Shown piece after piece: positions 25,145 through 33,619 of a stretch of DNA of 46,063 nt. Source of the stretch: Pedobacter sp. UBA5917 (GTDB lineage Bacteria; Bacteroidota; Bacteroidia; Sphingobacteriales; Sphingobacteriaceae); assembly GCF_002432345.1 (NCBI RefSeq), contig NZ_DJDT01000317.1:1-46063 (forward strand), written 5' to 3'. A model generated the notes under the pieces. It saw only the letters and a list, made by a program, of their open reading frames with translations, did not search any database and was not told where the DNA came from. A program made the position numbers and the translations under genes. How positions within the stretch are numbered: the first letter of the stretch is position 1; every line of letters starts with the position of its first letter.

Positions 25145-25867
25145 TTATTGCTTAAACTCAACTAAATTATCGTTTACTAAATCATATTCGTAAAGCTTAT
25201 CCTGTTCATTATCTAAGTATAACCACTGTACAGTATTAATGTGATGTTCTTCGGTTGTGGCAATTCCAATAAGCACATATTCTTTATCACCCCTCGTCTG
25301 TTTTTCGATGGAATAATTTATCTCATTACGGTTTTTAACCAGTAATTGCAATTGTTCGTTTTTCGTATTGGCTACATAATATTCAACCAGGGCATAAAGT
25401 TTATCCAGATAAGATTTTGAATAACTCTCTTCCTGTGGCCAATTGTATTTTAAGGGTTTATTATACGTTTTTCTGAATTTGGAAACATTGCCGTCTTTTA
25501 GTTTTTTTACCGATATGATCTTTTCAGCCTGTTGCGGGGTATCGCCGTCGCCAGCAATATAAATGGTATCTGTTTTCCATAGTACTTCGATCATATCACC
25601 CCTTAGCAAACTTCTATCATCATTATTGTCGTTAATAAAAGATAAAATCTCATTCTTCCTGCGTGCTATGAGCAGAAAATAATCGCCATCATCATTATAA
25701 TCCACAAATTCGGCAATGGTTTTATTTTGGGATTGGCTATCAACGCTTTTTTTTACTTCAACTGCTTTTTTTACCGTATCGGTAATGGCAGTTTTGGTGT
25801 TTTTTTGTGTATCCGAACGACATGAAACACAGGCGAGCACAAATAAAATTTTCCAGATGTTTTTCAT
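25145..25867 (-). CDS. Predicted lipoprotein, unknown function
   Basis: 240 aa. MKNIWKILFVLACVSC gives a probable lipoprotein signal with Cys16. A low-complexity Lys/Thr/Ser linker (about 18-50) precedes a soluble domain with no motif I recognise. It converges on the Fic-like gene with 47 bp between stops and no obvious terminator hairpin there. Start ATG at 25867. Confidence 0.65.
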   Translation of the reverse strand: MKNIWKILFVLACVSCRSDTQKNTKTAITDTVKKAVEVKKSVDSQSQNKTIAEFVDYNDDGDYFLLIARRKNEILSFINDNNDDRSLLRGDMIEVLWKTDTIYIAGDGDTPQQAEKIISVKKLKDGNVSKFRKTYNKPLKYNWPQEESYSKSYLDKLYALVEYYVANTKNEQLQLLVKNRNEINYSIEKQTRGDKEYVLIGIATTEEHHINTVQWLYLDNEQDKLYEYDLVNDNLVEFKQ

Positions 25868-25942
25868 TTGGTTGATGGCTATAATTTATTGATCAGGATG
25901 ATCCGTAAATATATGTTTTGAAATCCGAAAAATCGGGGCACA

Positions 25943-25970
25943 AAAAAGCGACAAAATTTTGTCGCTTTTT
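25943..25970 (-). terminator. Terminator: perfect 28-bp palindrome
   Basis: AAAAAGCGACAAAA at 25943-25956 and its exact complement at 25957-25970 form a gap-free palindrome ending in a T run on both strands. It lies 18 bp after the stop of GIN copy 2 and should terminate it. The gene downstream on the same strand starts 75 bp later. Confidence 0.85.
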
Positions 25971-25988
25971 AATATGATGGTATAATAG

Positions 25989-26588
25989 TTACTTAGATAA
26001 AGCAGCAGTTTGAAGGATGCTTGTAACCGGCGCTGTCATTTCAGTTTTCGAAGCGGCAAATTTATCAAGGTTCAATTTTGGAGTGTTTCCCATTACCAGG
26101 TTGTGGTTCTGTGTGGCACCGCTCAATTTTAAATCAGCATTACCTTCCATTACTGTATATAAACTTTCGGTTTTTGAGTTGATTTTGGCAACTGCATTTC
26201 CGCTTAAAAATACCTGAAGATATTGAACATTTAGTTTTCCTTCTGTTTTTACAACAGCTTCATCAGCTGCCTGTACCCTGTAGATATTTTTTACATAGAC
26301 CGTAATTTTTGCAGGGCTGTTGTTGGTTGAAGTAATTTTTAGTGCCGATCCGTCTTGTACTACTTTTACGTTGCCCGTGTTATCGTCTGTGTAGCCAACA
26401 CCCTCAGTACCGTTCTGGATCAGGGTTACTTCTACATTTCCGTTTACCACTACCTTGTCGAAGTTTTTTGGTGCCGACATTTTAACAGGTTGTTTTTCGC
26501 CTGCCATTACATTTGTACTGAAGATTGAAGCGCTTAAAACTAAAGCTGCCATTAACGATTTTGCTGAGGTTGAGAATAAAGTTTTCAT
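25989..26588 (-). CDS. Secreted GIN-domain (DUF2807) protein, copy 2
   Basis: 199 aa with a signal peptide (about 1-29, ending VMAGEK). It has the same compact GIN/DUF2807 domain as copy 1: FDKVVVNGNVEVTLIQ, then KITVYVKNIYRVQAADEAVVKTEGKL and LKLSGATQNH. The two proteins align end to end without large gaps, and about 100 bp upstream is also alike, so the whole gene with its control region was duplicated. The Fic-like gene and a lipoprotein gene now lie between the copies. Function unknown; exported, and likely at the outer membrane or in the periplasm. Confidence 0.85.
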   Translation of the reverse strand: MKTLFSTSAKSLMAALVLSASIFSTNVMAGEKQPVKMSAPKNFDKVVVNGNVEVTLIQNGTEGVGYTDDNTGNVKVVQDGSALKITSTNNSPAKITVYVKNIYRVQAADEAVVKTEGKLNVQYLQVFLSGNAVAKINSKTESLYTVMEGNADLKLSGATQNHNLVMGNTPKLNLDKFAASKTEMTAPVTSILQTAALSK

Positions 26589-26639
26589 AATGTTTTTATT
26601 TATATTTTTAATTAATAATTTGTGATTGTTTGATAATGA

Positions 26640-26664
26640 GACGCAGCCATTCGGAAAACGTTTC
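26640..26664 (-). promoter_or_regulatory. ECF-sigma-like promoter of GIN gene copy 2
   Basis: On the minus strand GAAACGTTTT (AAC at 26662-26660) and CGTC (26643-26640) are separated by 16 bases, exactly as before copy 1. Bases between the two boxes differ between copies while the boxes are kept, which supports function. Confidence 0.5.
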
Positions 26665-26679
26665 AGCCGTTTTGGCCGT

Positions 26680-26730
26680 ATTATACCAACGCAGTGAAAT
26701 TCTCGACGAACGGGTTTTAAAATCGGGCGA
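26680..26730 (-). promoter_or_regulatory. Conserved upstream block with 21-bp direct repeats (GIN copy 2)
   Basis: Copy of the block at 23486-23536. Minus-strand GTT cores at 26711-26709 and 26690-26688 are again 21 bp apart (CCGTTCGTC, TGCGTTGGT). The distance from this block to the ECF-like boxes equals that in copy 1. Confidence 0.5.
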
Positions 26731-26831
26731 AAAACAGTTCATTTTTTTATAAAATTTCCGATCCGGCATATTCATGTCCGGACTTGTGCCAGAATTAACA
26801 TTAATGGAATAATGGCTTAACCGGCTGTTAA

Positions 26832-26839
26832 TACTTTTG
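26832..26839 (+). promoter_or_regulatory. Candidate -7 box for the GDPD gene
   Basis: TACTTTTG matches TAnnTTTG and lies 26 bp before the ATG at 26866. No TTG is found at the expected 19-bp distance, so this is a weak call. Confidence 0.35.
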
Positions 26840-26865
26840 CGCTTAAATCCATTATCCTTATTTGT

Positions 26866-27765
26866 ATGAAAATTTTCGGTATTACAATCTTTTTATCGCT
26901 CATCCTCCATTTATTTGTTTCGTTGGCACAAAGTCCTGCCGAAAAACTTAAGAGTATCTTTCAGGAAAAGAACAGGCAGATTTTGGTTGCTGCACACCGT
27001 GGCGACTGGAGAAATTCGCCCGAAAATTCGCTACAGGCGCTTTATAACAGCATCAATAAAGGATTCGATATTATGGAGCTTGATGTAAAAATGAGCAAAG
27101 ACAGTGAAATGGTGGTGATGCACGATAATACCATCGATCGTACTACAAACGCAAAAGGAAAAGTGGGAGATTATACTTTGGCAGAACTTAAAAAGTTCAG
27201 GTTAAGGAATGGGCTTGGCCGTGTTACAGAAAACCAGATTCCTACCATGCGTGAGATGATGCTGGCAGCAAAGGGAAAAATCCTGATCAATGTGGATAAA
27301 GGGAATGACCATCTCGACCTCGTATTCAAAGTGCTGCGCGAAACGGCTACCACCGATCAGGCCATTGTTAATGTTGGCGATGATATGCCTTATGGAGAAT
27401 TGAAAGCTAAAAATACGATTCCGGATGATGCTTATTTAATGGTAGTAGTAAATGTAAAAAACAAGGGTATGAAAAGCGTCATCGATGGTTATGCTGCCAA
27501 TAAGAAAACCATTGTACAACCTATTTTTGATACCGATACTTTGGCCAATCTAAAAGTTGTGAAAGCAATGAACGGAAAACCTTTAATCTGGTTAAACAGT
27601 TTGTGGCCATCGCTAAATGGCGGGCACGATGATGACCGTGCGGTTGAAAGAAATGAAAAGGAAGAAAGCTGGGGCTGGCTGATCAATTATCATCCGGTAA
27701 TCCTGCAAACCGACCGCCCAACCGATCTTCTGATTTATTTAAAAAGCCGCGGATTACATAAATAA
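26866..27765 (+). CDS. Secreted glycerophosphodiester phosphodiesterase family protein
   Basis: 299 aa with a signal peptide (about 1-22, ending SLAQ). The GDPD barrel is clear: His44 and Arg45 in AAHRGDW, Glu71 and Asp73 in MELDV, and His86 in MHDNTIDRTTN, which form the catalytic and metal-binding set. The small GDPD insertion follows. It should hydrolyse glycerophosphodiesters, or related sugar phosphodiesters, to glycerol 3-phosphate and an alcohol in the periplasm. Its stop is 2 bp from the stop of the convergent peptidase gene. Confidence 0.92.
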   Translation: MKIFGITIFLSLILHLFVSLAQSPAEKLKSIFQEKNRQILVAAHRGDWRNSPENSLQALYNSINKGFDIMELDVKMSKDSEMVVMHDNTIDRTTNAKGKVGDYTLAELKKFRLRNGLGRVTENQIPTMREMMLAAKGKILINVDKGNDHLDLVFKVLRETATTDQAIVNVGDDMPYGELKAKNTIPDDAYLMVVVNVKNKGMKSVIDGYAANKKTIVQPIFDTDTLANLKVVKAMNGKPLIWLNSLWPSLNGGHDDDRAVERNEKEESWGWLINYHPVILQTDRPTDLLIYLKSRGLHK

Positions 27766-27767
27766 AC

Positions 27768-28463
27768 TTACACTAACGAGGCACTCGGCTTTAATTCATA
27801 GGGCGCTTTACCGGGTTCAAAAATCCTTGTTTGTTCGCTTCCCTCTGTCGTTATTTTATCGCCTTTTATCCTGATCCAGTTGCCTTCGCGCAGGCCAACT
27901 ACTTTGATGTTGTTCTGTGTTAAAAATTCTTTGATCCTTGTTTCCCTTGTTTCGCCATTGTGTTTTAAATCAGGATTTGGGTCGAGGTAATGGGGATTGA
28001 GGTTAAATGGAACCAGGGCCATACAATCAAAAGATGAAGGGTAAACGATCGGCATGTCGTTGGTGGTTTTCATGTTAATCCCGCCGATGTTACTGCCTGC
28101 GCTGCAACCCAAATAGGCTTTGCCTTTTTTGATGTTTTCGCTTAAAATATCCATCAATCCAAGCTCGTGCAATGTTTTTACCAATAAAAAAGTATTGCCG
28201 CCGCCGGTGAAAAAGCCTTTTGCTGTATGTACGGCTTCAACAGGATCGGCAAATTCATGTAAACCTTTTACTGTAATATTGAGGCCTGAGAAAAAATCTT
28301 TGGCTTTAGCAGTGTATTCCCCGTGCGAAATACCTCCTGGCCTAGCAAAAGGTATAAAAACAATTTCATCTACCCCTTTAAAAAGGTTGATAAGCTCATC
28401 TGTAAGGTATTCAAGGTAATTCCCGCCAAAAAGAGTAGAAGTAGAGGCCAGTATAACGTTCAT
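27768..28463 (-). CDS. pepE: Peptidase E (alpha-aspartyl dipeptidase, family S51)
   Basis: 231 aa from ATG at 28463; a TTG 42 bases upstream is open but adds a non-conserved tail, and E. coli PepE is 229 aa. The nucleophile elbow is GCSAGSN with Ser121; FFTGGGNTFLL precedes it and NPHYLDPN supplies the His. It cleaves Asp-X dipeptides in the cytoplasm. No signal peptide. Stands alone between the convergent GDPD gene and an acyltransferase gene. Confidence 0.92.
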   Translation of the reverse strand: MNVILASTSTLFGGNYLEYLTDELINLFKGVDEIVFIPFARPGGISHGEYTAKAKDFFSGLNITVKGLHEFADPVEAVHTAKGFFTGGGNTFLLVKTLHELGLMDILSENIKKGKAYLGCSAGSNIGGINMKTTNDMPIVYPSSFDCMALVPFNLNPHYLDPNPDLKHNGETRETRIKEFLTQNNIKVVGLREGNWIRIKGDKITTEGSEQTRIFEPGKAPYELKPSASLV

Positions 28464-28533
28464 CTGTGTAATTTTTTGATCCAGCTTTACAAGCTTGTTT
28501 TGCAAAGGTAAAAAACAGATGGCGCACTTCGCG

Positions 28534-29604
28534 TTATTTTACGACCATATTTGTTGGTTCAAGTTTTAATCTTTCAATCCGTCTTGCTATAAACCTCTCG
28601 AGTAAAACGCTTACCATCAAAACAATTGTTAAAGTAGTAAAGCCTAAACCAAATATTTTTGGAAAGGCATTTGCCCTTGTTATATTTATTATCAAGATTT
28701 GAGAAACATATATTGGGTATGATAAGTTGCCTAAATACCGATCAATTTTACTGTCTTTAGTATAGATGAATGAAATTGGGATTAAAAGTATTATCAAACT
28801 GAAAACAACTATTTGCTTGTTTAAATCGTTAGGTAGAATATAAGAATAGAAGAGAATTAAACTAATTAATAACATAAAACTAATTTGCTTAATTCGTTGA
28901 TTAATCTTCTTAAGGCGTAGGTACTTGTAAAAATGATATGATAAGCATCCACCCATAAAATACATCAGCTGATTAGGGAAAAACATATAATCCCATGGAT
29001 GGGAGGAATAACCCATATTTGATAGGACAACCCTCAGAAAAATACTTCCGAAAAATATTAAAAGGGGAATTTTTAGGCCTTTTCTTAAAATAAATGGTGC
29101 TATAATATAAAAGGTTAGCTCTACGCCGATCGTCCAAGCAATGCTATTGAAACTAAAATTATAAACGTTTGGATCTGATGTACCAAAATTTGGAGTGAAA
29201 TATAATCGTCCGTTTTCAATACCCATTAAAAAGGTAAGGTCGAGGCCAATTATGAAAATGTTTGCGATTATCAGATAAATCCATGTTTCTGTATGCAAGG
29301 GGGCGGCATAATCATAGAACCATAATGTACCTGGGTATCCTAACTTAAACACTATTACTCCCCAAAATACCAGCCCAACAAGGATTATCCAATATATTGG
29401 ATATATTTTCAATGCCCGGTTCTTATAAAACTTTAAGTTATTTCCTTTTAAATATTTTTCATTTAAAACCAGAGTCATGTAAAAACCCGAGATAACATAA
29501 AATATCTGAACAGCTAAATCGCTGGGGATAGGTTGGTAACTAAACAGAGGTGATGTGTGACATAAAACAACAATCGATGCAAGTATAAATCTTATAAACC
29601 CCAT
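28534..29604 (-). CDS. Acyltransferase 3 family membrane protein
   Basis: 356 aa with about ten membrane helices. The N-terminal helix has VLCHTSPLF, whose His is the conserved histidine of this family (OafA/OatA/NodX type). Members move acetyl or succinyl groups from the cytoplasm to polysaccharides. It sits about 2.3 kb downstream of the exopolysaccharide operon, separated by two regulators, so it may act on that polymer, but the sequence does not show it. Confidence 0.85.
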   Translation of the reverse strand: MGFIRFILASIVVLCHTSPLFSYQPIPSDLAVQIFYVISGFYMTLVLNEKYLKGNNLKFYKNRALKIYPIYWIILVGLVFWGVIVFKLGYPGTLWFYDYAAPLHTETWIYLIIANIFIIGLDLTFLMGIENGRLYFTPNFGTSDPNVYNFSFNSIAWTIGVELTFYIIAPFILRKGLKIPLLIFFGSIFLRVVLSNMGYSSHPWDYMFFPNQLMYFMGGCLSYHFYKYLRLKKINQRIKQISFMLLISLILFYSYILPNDLNKQIVVFSLIILLIPISFIYTKDSKIDRYLGNLSYPIYVSQILIINITRANAFPKIFGLGFTTLTIVLMVSVLLERFIARRIERLKLEPTNMVVK

Positions 29605-29751
29605 TAATAATATTTTTTGCTAAAATACAGTATTAAAACATAAACCATGTATAACCTTGCAGCAGATGTTTTTATGGAATTTGGGCTATAACTTTTAGCT
29701 GAATGGTTTGCTGATTATCAAAATCTAGGTACTTTAATCCTGAATCTATCA

Positions 29752-30372
29752 TTAGGCCAGCATTTTTATTTCCTGATCGGTTGCCCTGTTTCTTATTCTG
29801 CTCAGGGTTTCGAGGCGCATACCGAGATAACTCGCCAGGTAACGCTGGGGAACCCGGTCTATATCAAAAACGGTATCTTCGAGTTTAAGGTACCTGCCCA
29901 ATGCTGTTGGTATCCTTGCAATGATCGATCTTTCTGACGCCATAAAATATTGTGTTTCCAATATTTTGCGGGCAATTATATCCCATTCAGGATAATTAAA
30001 TGATAAGGTATCGGTAAGCGAATAAGGGATGCGCACCAAATAACAATCTTCGAGTGCCTGCAGGTATTCGACCGAATGATTGGATTGTTGTTCGGGATGA
30101 CGGATGGCTTCTATAATCTGGTTCTCGAATCCAAACCAGGTACTGATATCTTTTTTCCTGTCTTTTATAAAACCCCTTACCAGTCCTTTAATTAAAAAGT
30201 ACATCGCATTGTTTGAATCAATAGGCGAAAGGATGTGTTTGTGCTTTCGTACCATAACAACCTGACAGTTTTGCTCGTAATAGCTGATAAATTCTTTCGA
30301 TAAAGGATGAAGTTTTTCCAAATAGTTGAAAAATGGCTTCATAAGAAGACGATTGTCTGAACCTGTTGTCAT
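29752..30372 (-). CDS. Crp/Fnr-family transcriptional regulator
   Basis: 206 aa from ATG at 30372; MKPFFNYLEKL at residue 11 (30342) is an equally good start. It has an N-terminal cyclic-nucleotide-like beta-roll (about 30-130, AMYFLIKGLVRGFIKD) and a C-terminal helix-turn-helix (RVPQRYLASYLGMRLETLSRIR). The roll lacks the usual cAMP-contact Arg/Ser motif, as in many Bacteroidota 'Crp/Fnr' proteins that probably do not bind cAMP. An inverted repeat just upstream may be its own site. Confidence 0.88.
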   Translation of the reverse strand: MTTGSDNRLLMKPFFNYLEKLHPLSKEFISYYEQNCQVVMVRKHKHILSPIDSNNAMYFLIKGLVRGFIKDRKKDISTWFGFENQIIEAIRHPEQQSNHSVEYLQALEDCYLVRIPYSLTDTLSFNYPEWDIIARKILETQYFMASERSIIARIPTALGRYLKLEDTVFDIDRVPQRYLASYLGMRLETLSRIRNRATDQEIKMLA

Positions 30373-30403
30373 TACTATTATTTGGGATAGGTATAATAAA
30401 TTA

Positions 30404-30427
30404 GGTCATTTTCAGGTCAAAACGACC
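30404..30427 (-). promoter_or_regulatory. Inverted repeat upstream of the Crp/Fnr-family gene
   Basis: GGTCATTTT at 30404-30412 pairs with AAAACGACC at 30419-30427 with one mismatch and a 6-base centre. It lies 31 bp upstream of the start codon. A 24-bp two-fold site is the right size for a Crp-type dimer, hence possible autoregulation. Confidence 0.4.
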
Positions 30428-30538
30428 AGTAAAAATGCTTATCCAAATGTATTGTCTATCTCAGGGAAATAGTAAAAGAATGGGGTATTTTGTCTCTAAT
30501 GATTCAATCGTTAGACCAAATACGGGGCCGAACAGGCC

Positions 30539-31768
30539 TCAGGAGTTCAGTTCCTGTGAGAAGTATGCTGTAGGCATTACACCTTTTTCTTTTTTGAAAG
30601 CGTTGTAAAAAGTTGCCTGGTTTTTAAAACCTGCTTCCTGTGCTATTGCCTCTATGGTTATTTTGTCGGCAAGGATGGGGTATTGTTTTAAAAAATATGC
30701 TATCCGGTAACTGTTAATCCAGTCGCGGAAATTTTTACCGATATGGTTATTGATCACAAATGAACATTGGTGTACGGGAATATTGATCCGGGTTGCCACA
30801 TCTATTATCTGCAGATCCTGATTAAGGTAGAGGCATTCATCTTCCATTTCTTTTTTAATCAGGTTAATATACAATGCGATCTGTTCTTCCGAAAGGTTGA
30901 TCTTTTTAGAAGTTGCTGAAAGCTGTTTGGGGATCTTCATTATTTCCAGCAGATCGAAGTCGTTGGGCGTTGGTTTATGATCAGTAGCCAGTTTTTCTTT
31001 CCATTCGTTTTTGCTCCAATCAATAGCCACCAATAAAAAGCCGTAAAAAAGACTCGGTTTGTGGAGTGCATATAAGAGGATGAGCAACAGGGCTGCACAG
31101 TTGATTACTACAAAAATAGAATTTTCGATGGGTAACGAAATATTCCTTAGTATTACCGGCAAAAGCCCTAAAAGCTGGAAAAAGGTAGCGATTTTAAGCA
31201 GAAAGATTGCCCAATGCTGTGTGGTATGATCGATAATATTTTTTTTCAGGATCTTTGATTTTACCACCGTAAACCAGGTTAACCCCAGATAAGTCATGGT
31301 AAGTAGCGGTCTGAACAAAGAATGGATGTAGGATGGGAATAAACCACTTTTGGCCTCAAGCGAAAGATATCCATCAGCATGAAGTTCCTTAACGATGAGC
31401 TCCCAGTTTAAAGCTTCTGAACCAGGCCATGGGATAATATGGATAATTGCCAAAAGGGAAGGGATAAAATGAAACCAATCTCTTTTAGAAAGCGCCGTTT
31501 TCTCATATACAAAACCGGTAATATAAAGATAAAAACAGGCTGGTGCTGCGAAATAGAACGGTGTAAAAAACTGAAAGAATATTGAAAGTGGTTCTGTGCG
31601 GCCGGTTGTAATAAAAAGCGAATTAAGTACCTGTCCAAACCGGGCAAATAATAGGATAGATAGCAGTATATTCTGTGTCCTGCTCCCATTTTTTGCGAAA
31701 AATAAATGGAGGGATATTAAAAGCAGGCAAAAACAGGTAGTGCCAGCCAGGAAATTTACAAATTGCAT
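30539..31768 (-). CDS. AraC-family regulator with N-terminal membrane domain
   Basis: 409 aa. Residues 1 to about 245 form seven hydrophobic helices. The C-terminal 110 residues are an AraC/XylS DNA-binding domain with both helix-turn-helices (IIDVATRINIPVHQCSFVIN, then TIEAIAQEAGFKNQATFYNAFKKEKG, then MPTAYF). Membrane-tethered AraC proteins of this type are common in Bacteroidota and are thought to sense envelope signals. It lies between the exopolysaccharide operon and the Crp-like gene, same strand. Target unknown. Confidence 0.88.
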   Translation of the reverse strand: MQFVNFLAGTTCFCLLLISLHLFFAKNGSRTQNILLSILLFARFGQVLNSLFITTGRTEPLSIFFQFFTPFYFAAPACFYLYITGFVYEKTALSKRDWFHFIPSLLAIIHIIPWPGSEALNWELIVKELHADGYLSLEAKSGLFPSYIHSLFRPLLTMTYLGLTWFTVVKSKILKKNIIDHTTQHWAIFLLKIATFFQLLGLLPVILRNISLPIENSIFVVINCAALLLILLYALHKPSLFYGFLLVAIDWSKNEWKEKLATDHKPTPNDFDLLEIMKIPKQLSATSKKINLSEEQIALYINLIKKEMEDECLYLNQDLQIIDVATRINIPVHQCSFVINNHIGKNFRDWINSYRIAYFLKQYPILADKITIEAIAQEAGFKNQATFYNAFKKEKGVMPTAYFSQELNS

Positions 31769-31815
31769 ATATTAACTTCAGGATAAAGCGTTTTTATTGG
31801 TTAAATCTCATGATC

Positions 31816-31827
31816 TGGTTATAACCA
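31816..31827. promoter_or_regulatory. 12-bp palindrome upstream of the AraC-family gene
   Basis: TGGTTATAACCA is perfectly two-fold symmetric and lies 48 bp before the ATG at 31768. A further TTGGTTA at 31797-31803 repeats its half. Possible operator; weak by itself. Confidence 0.3.
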
Positions 31828-31889
31828 ATCGATTTAGAAATAAGGGTGAAATTTGTTAATAAACAATCGTAGGTAAGATGATGATTTTT

Positions 31890-33614
31890 TTATTTTTTAA
31901 TGATAATATCCTCCATTACCAGCATATCCATTTTTGTTCTCAAAAAACAGTTTAATGCTTCTTCCGGTGTATTTACAATAGGTTCATTTTCGTTAAATGA
32001 AGTGTTGAGCAAAATTGGTGTGCCTGTTTTTTCGCCGAAGGATTTTATGAGCTGATAGTATTTTTCGTCGGTATGATGATGCACGGTTTGCAGCCGGCCT
32101 GTACCATCCAAATGGGTAACGGCCGGGATTTCATACCTTTTTTCGGCTTTGATTTTAAAAACTTTTTCCATAAAGGGAACATCATCAACCTGTTCGAAAT
32201 ATTCTCCAACAAATTCCGAAAGGATAGAAGGAGCAAAAGGGCGGAAAGATTCGCGTCTCTTAATTTTGGCATTCAACAGCTCTTTTGCTTTTGTATTTCT
32301 CGGGTCGGCCAGTATTGAGCGGTGGCCCAATGCCCTTGGCCCGAATTCAGCCCTTCCCTGAAACCAGCCAACAACACCTTCATCGATTAAACAGTTGGTT
32401 ACTTCGTTAAAAAAGTCTTTTTGTTCAGGCTTTAAATATTGGATGTTTTTTTCCTTTAGCATATTCTCAATATAGGCATTGTCGAATTTGCTCCCCAGGT
32501 AACCATGAAACATGGGCGTTGTGCGCGGTTTCTTTTCGAGCTGGTTCCAGACCCATAATGCAGCCCCGATTGCAGTACCGGCATCATGCCCGGCTGGTGG
32601 GATATAGATTTGCATAAAAGGTGTATTAAGCTTTATTTTTCCGTTGGCAACCGAATTTTGGGCCACACCACCAGCTATGCAGATACGCTTTAAACCGGTT
32701 TTTTGGTGTAAATGGTTAAGGATATGGAAAATAACTTCTTCTGTAACCTGTTGTACGGATGCAGCTAAATCTTTATGGTATTGGGATAATTCTTCATGCT
32801 GTTGCCTCGGATTTTCTAAAAGCGTGGTTAAATTTTCGGTGTAAAGACTATCCATGCCAGGTATACCATTCTCCCATGCCATATTTACCCCATTTTTAGG
32901 GTGGTTGAAATATTTAAGGTCGAGTTCAAAGAGTCCGTTATCTTTTAATAGGATCAATTTACGGATCAGATCTACGTAACGGGGTGTACCGTAAGGAGCG
33001 AGGCCCATAACCTTATATTCATCACCATAATGGGGGAAACCTAAGAACTGTGTTAATGTGGTATAAAAAATGCCTAAAGAATGTGGATAGGATACAGTAT
33101 CCAAAACCTTGATCTGATTCCCTTTTCCGGTGGCAAGCATGGTACTGCTAAAATCGCCAAAACCATCAATCGATAAAATTGCAGCTTCTTCAAAAGGTGA
33201 TGCAAAAAATGCACTTGCTAAATGGCTTCTGTGGTGCTCTACCTGAACTACCTTAGCTTTCAGCGTTGCCGGTGAAAGGTGAAAATGATTACAGATTTCG
33301 TTTTCAATACTATTTGCCTTTTTCAGATTCTGCGCCCGGTTGATCATATTTTTTAAGCTCAAACGGTTTTTTAATGCAGTAAAAATCTTTTTCGAAAAAT
33401 TGGCTTTTGGATCGCGTGATACGGCAATATAATCAACCTCGTTTATGGTGATACCTGCCTCGGTTAAACAAAATTCGATAGCTTTTGAAGGAAAGCCCGC
33501 CCAATGTTTTATCCTCCGGAAACGCTCTTCTTCTGATGCGGCAATAATCTCCCCATCTTTATAAATACAGGCAGATGAATCGCCATGATAGGCATTAAGC
33601 CCTAAAATATACAT
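31890..33614 (-). CDS. O-carbamoyltransferase, NodU/CmcH family
   Basis: 574 aa. The N-terminal Kae1-like domain opens with GLNAYHGDSSACIYKDG and has SEEERFRRIKHW and the metal-binding histidines in VEHHRSHLASAF. The C-terminal half holds FQGRAEFGPRALGHRSIL and the Carbam_trans_C region. Enzymes of this family transfer carbamoyl from carbamoyl phosphate to sugar hydroxyls (NodU on Nod factors, CmcH on cephalosporins). Last gene of the exopolysaccharide operon, 5 bp after the exosortase gene, so the polymer or its linked product is probably carbamoylated. Confidence 0.9.
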   Translation of the reverse strand: MYILGLNAYHGDSSACIYKDGEIIAASEEERFRRIKHWAGFPSKAIEFCLTEAGITINEVDYIAVSRDPKANFSKKIFTALKNRLSLKNMINRAQNLKKANSIENEICNHFHLSPATLKAKVVQVEHHRSHLASAFFASPFEEAAILSIDGFGDFSSTMLATGKGNQIKVLDTVSYPHSLGIFYTTLTQFLGFPHYGDEYKVMGLAPYGTPRYVDLIRKLILLKDNGLFELDLKYFNHPKNGVNMAWENGIPGMDSLYTENLTTLLENPRQQHEELSQYHKDLAASVQQVTEEVIFHILNHLHQKTGLKRICIAGGVAQNSVANGKIKLNTPFMQIYIPPAGHDAGTAIGAALWVWNQLEKKPRTTPMFHGYLGSKFDNAYIENMLKEKNIQYLKPEQKDFFNEVTNCLIDEGVVGWFQGRAEFGPRALGHRSILADPRNTKAKELLNAKIKRRESFRPFAPSILSEFVGEYFEQVDDVPFMEKVFKIKAEKRYEIPAVTHLDGTGRLQTVHHHTDEKYYQLIKSFGEKTGTPILLNTSFNENEPIVNTPEEALNCFLRTKMDMLVMEDIIIKK

Positions 33615-33619
33615 TTGGT

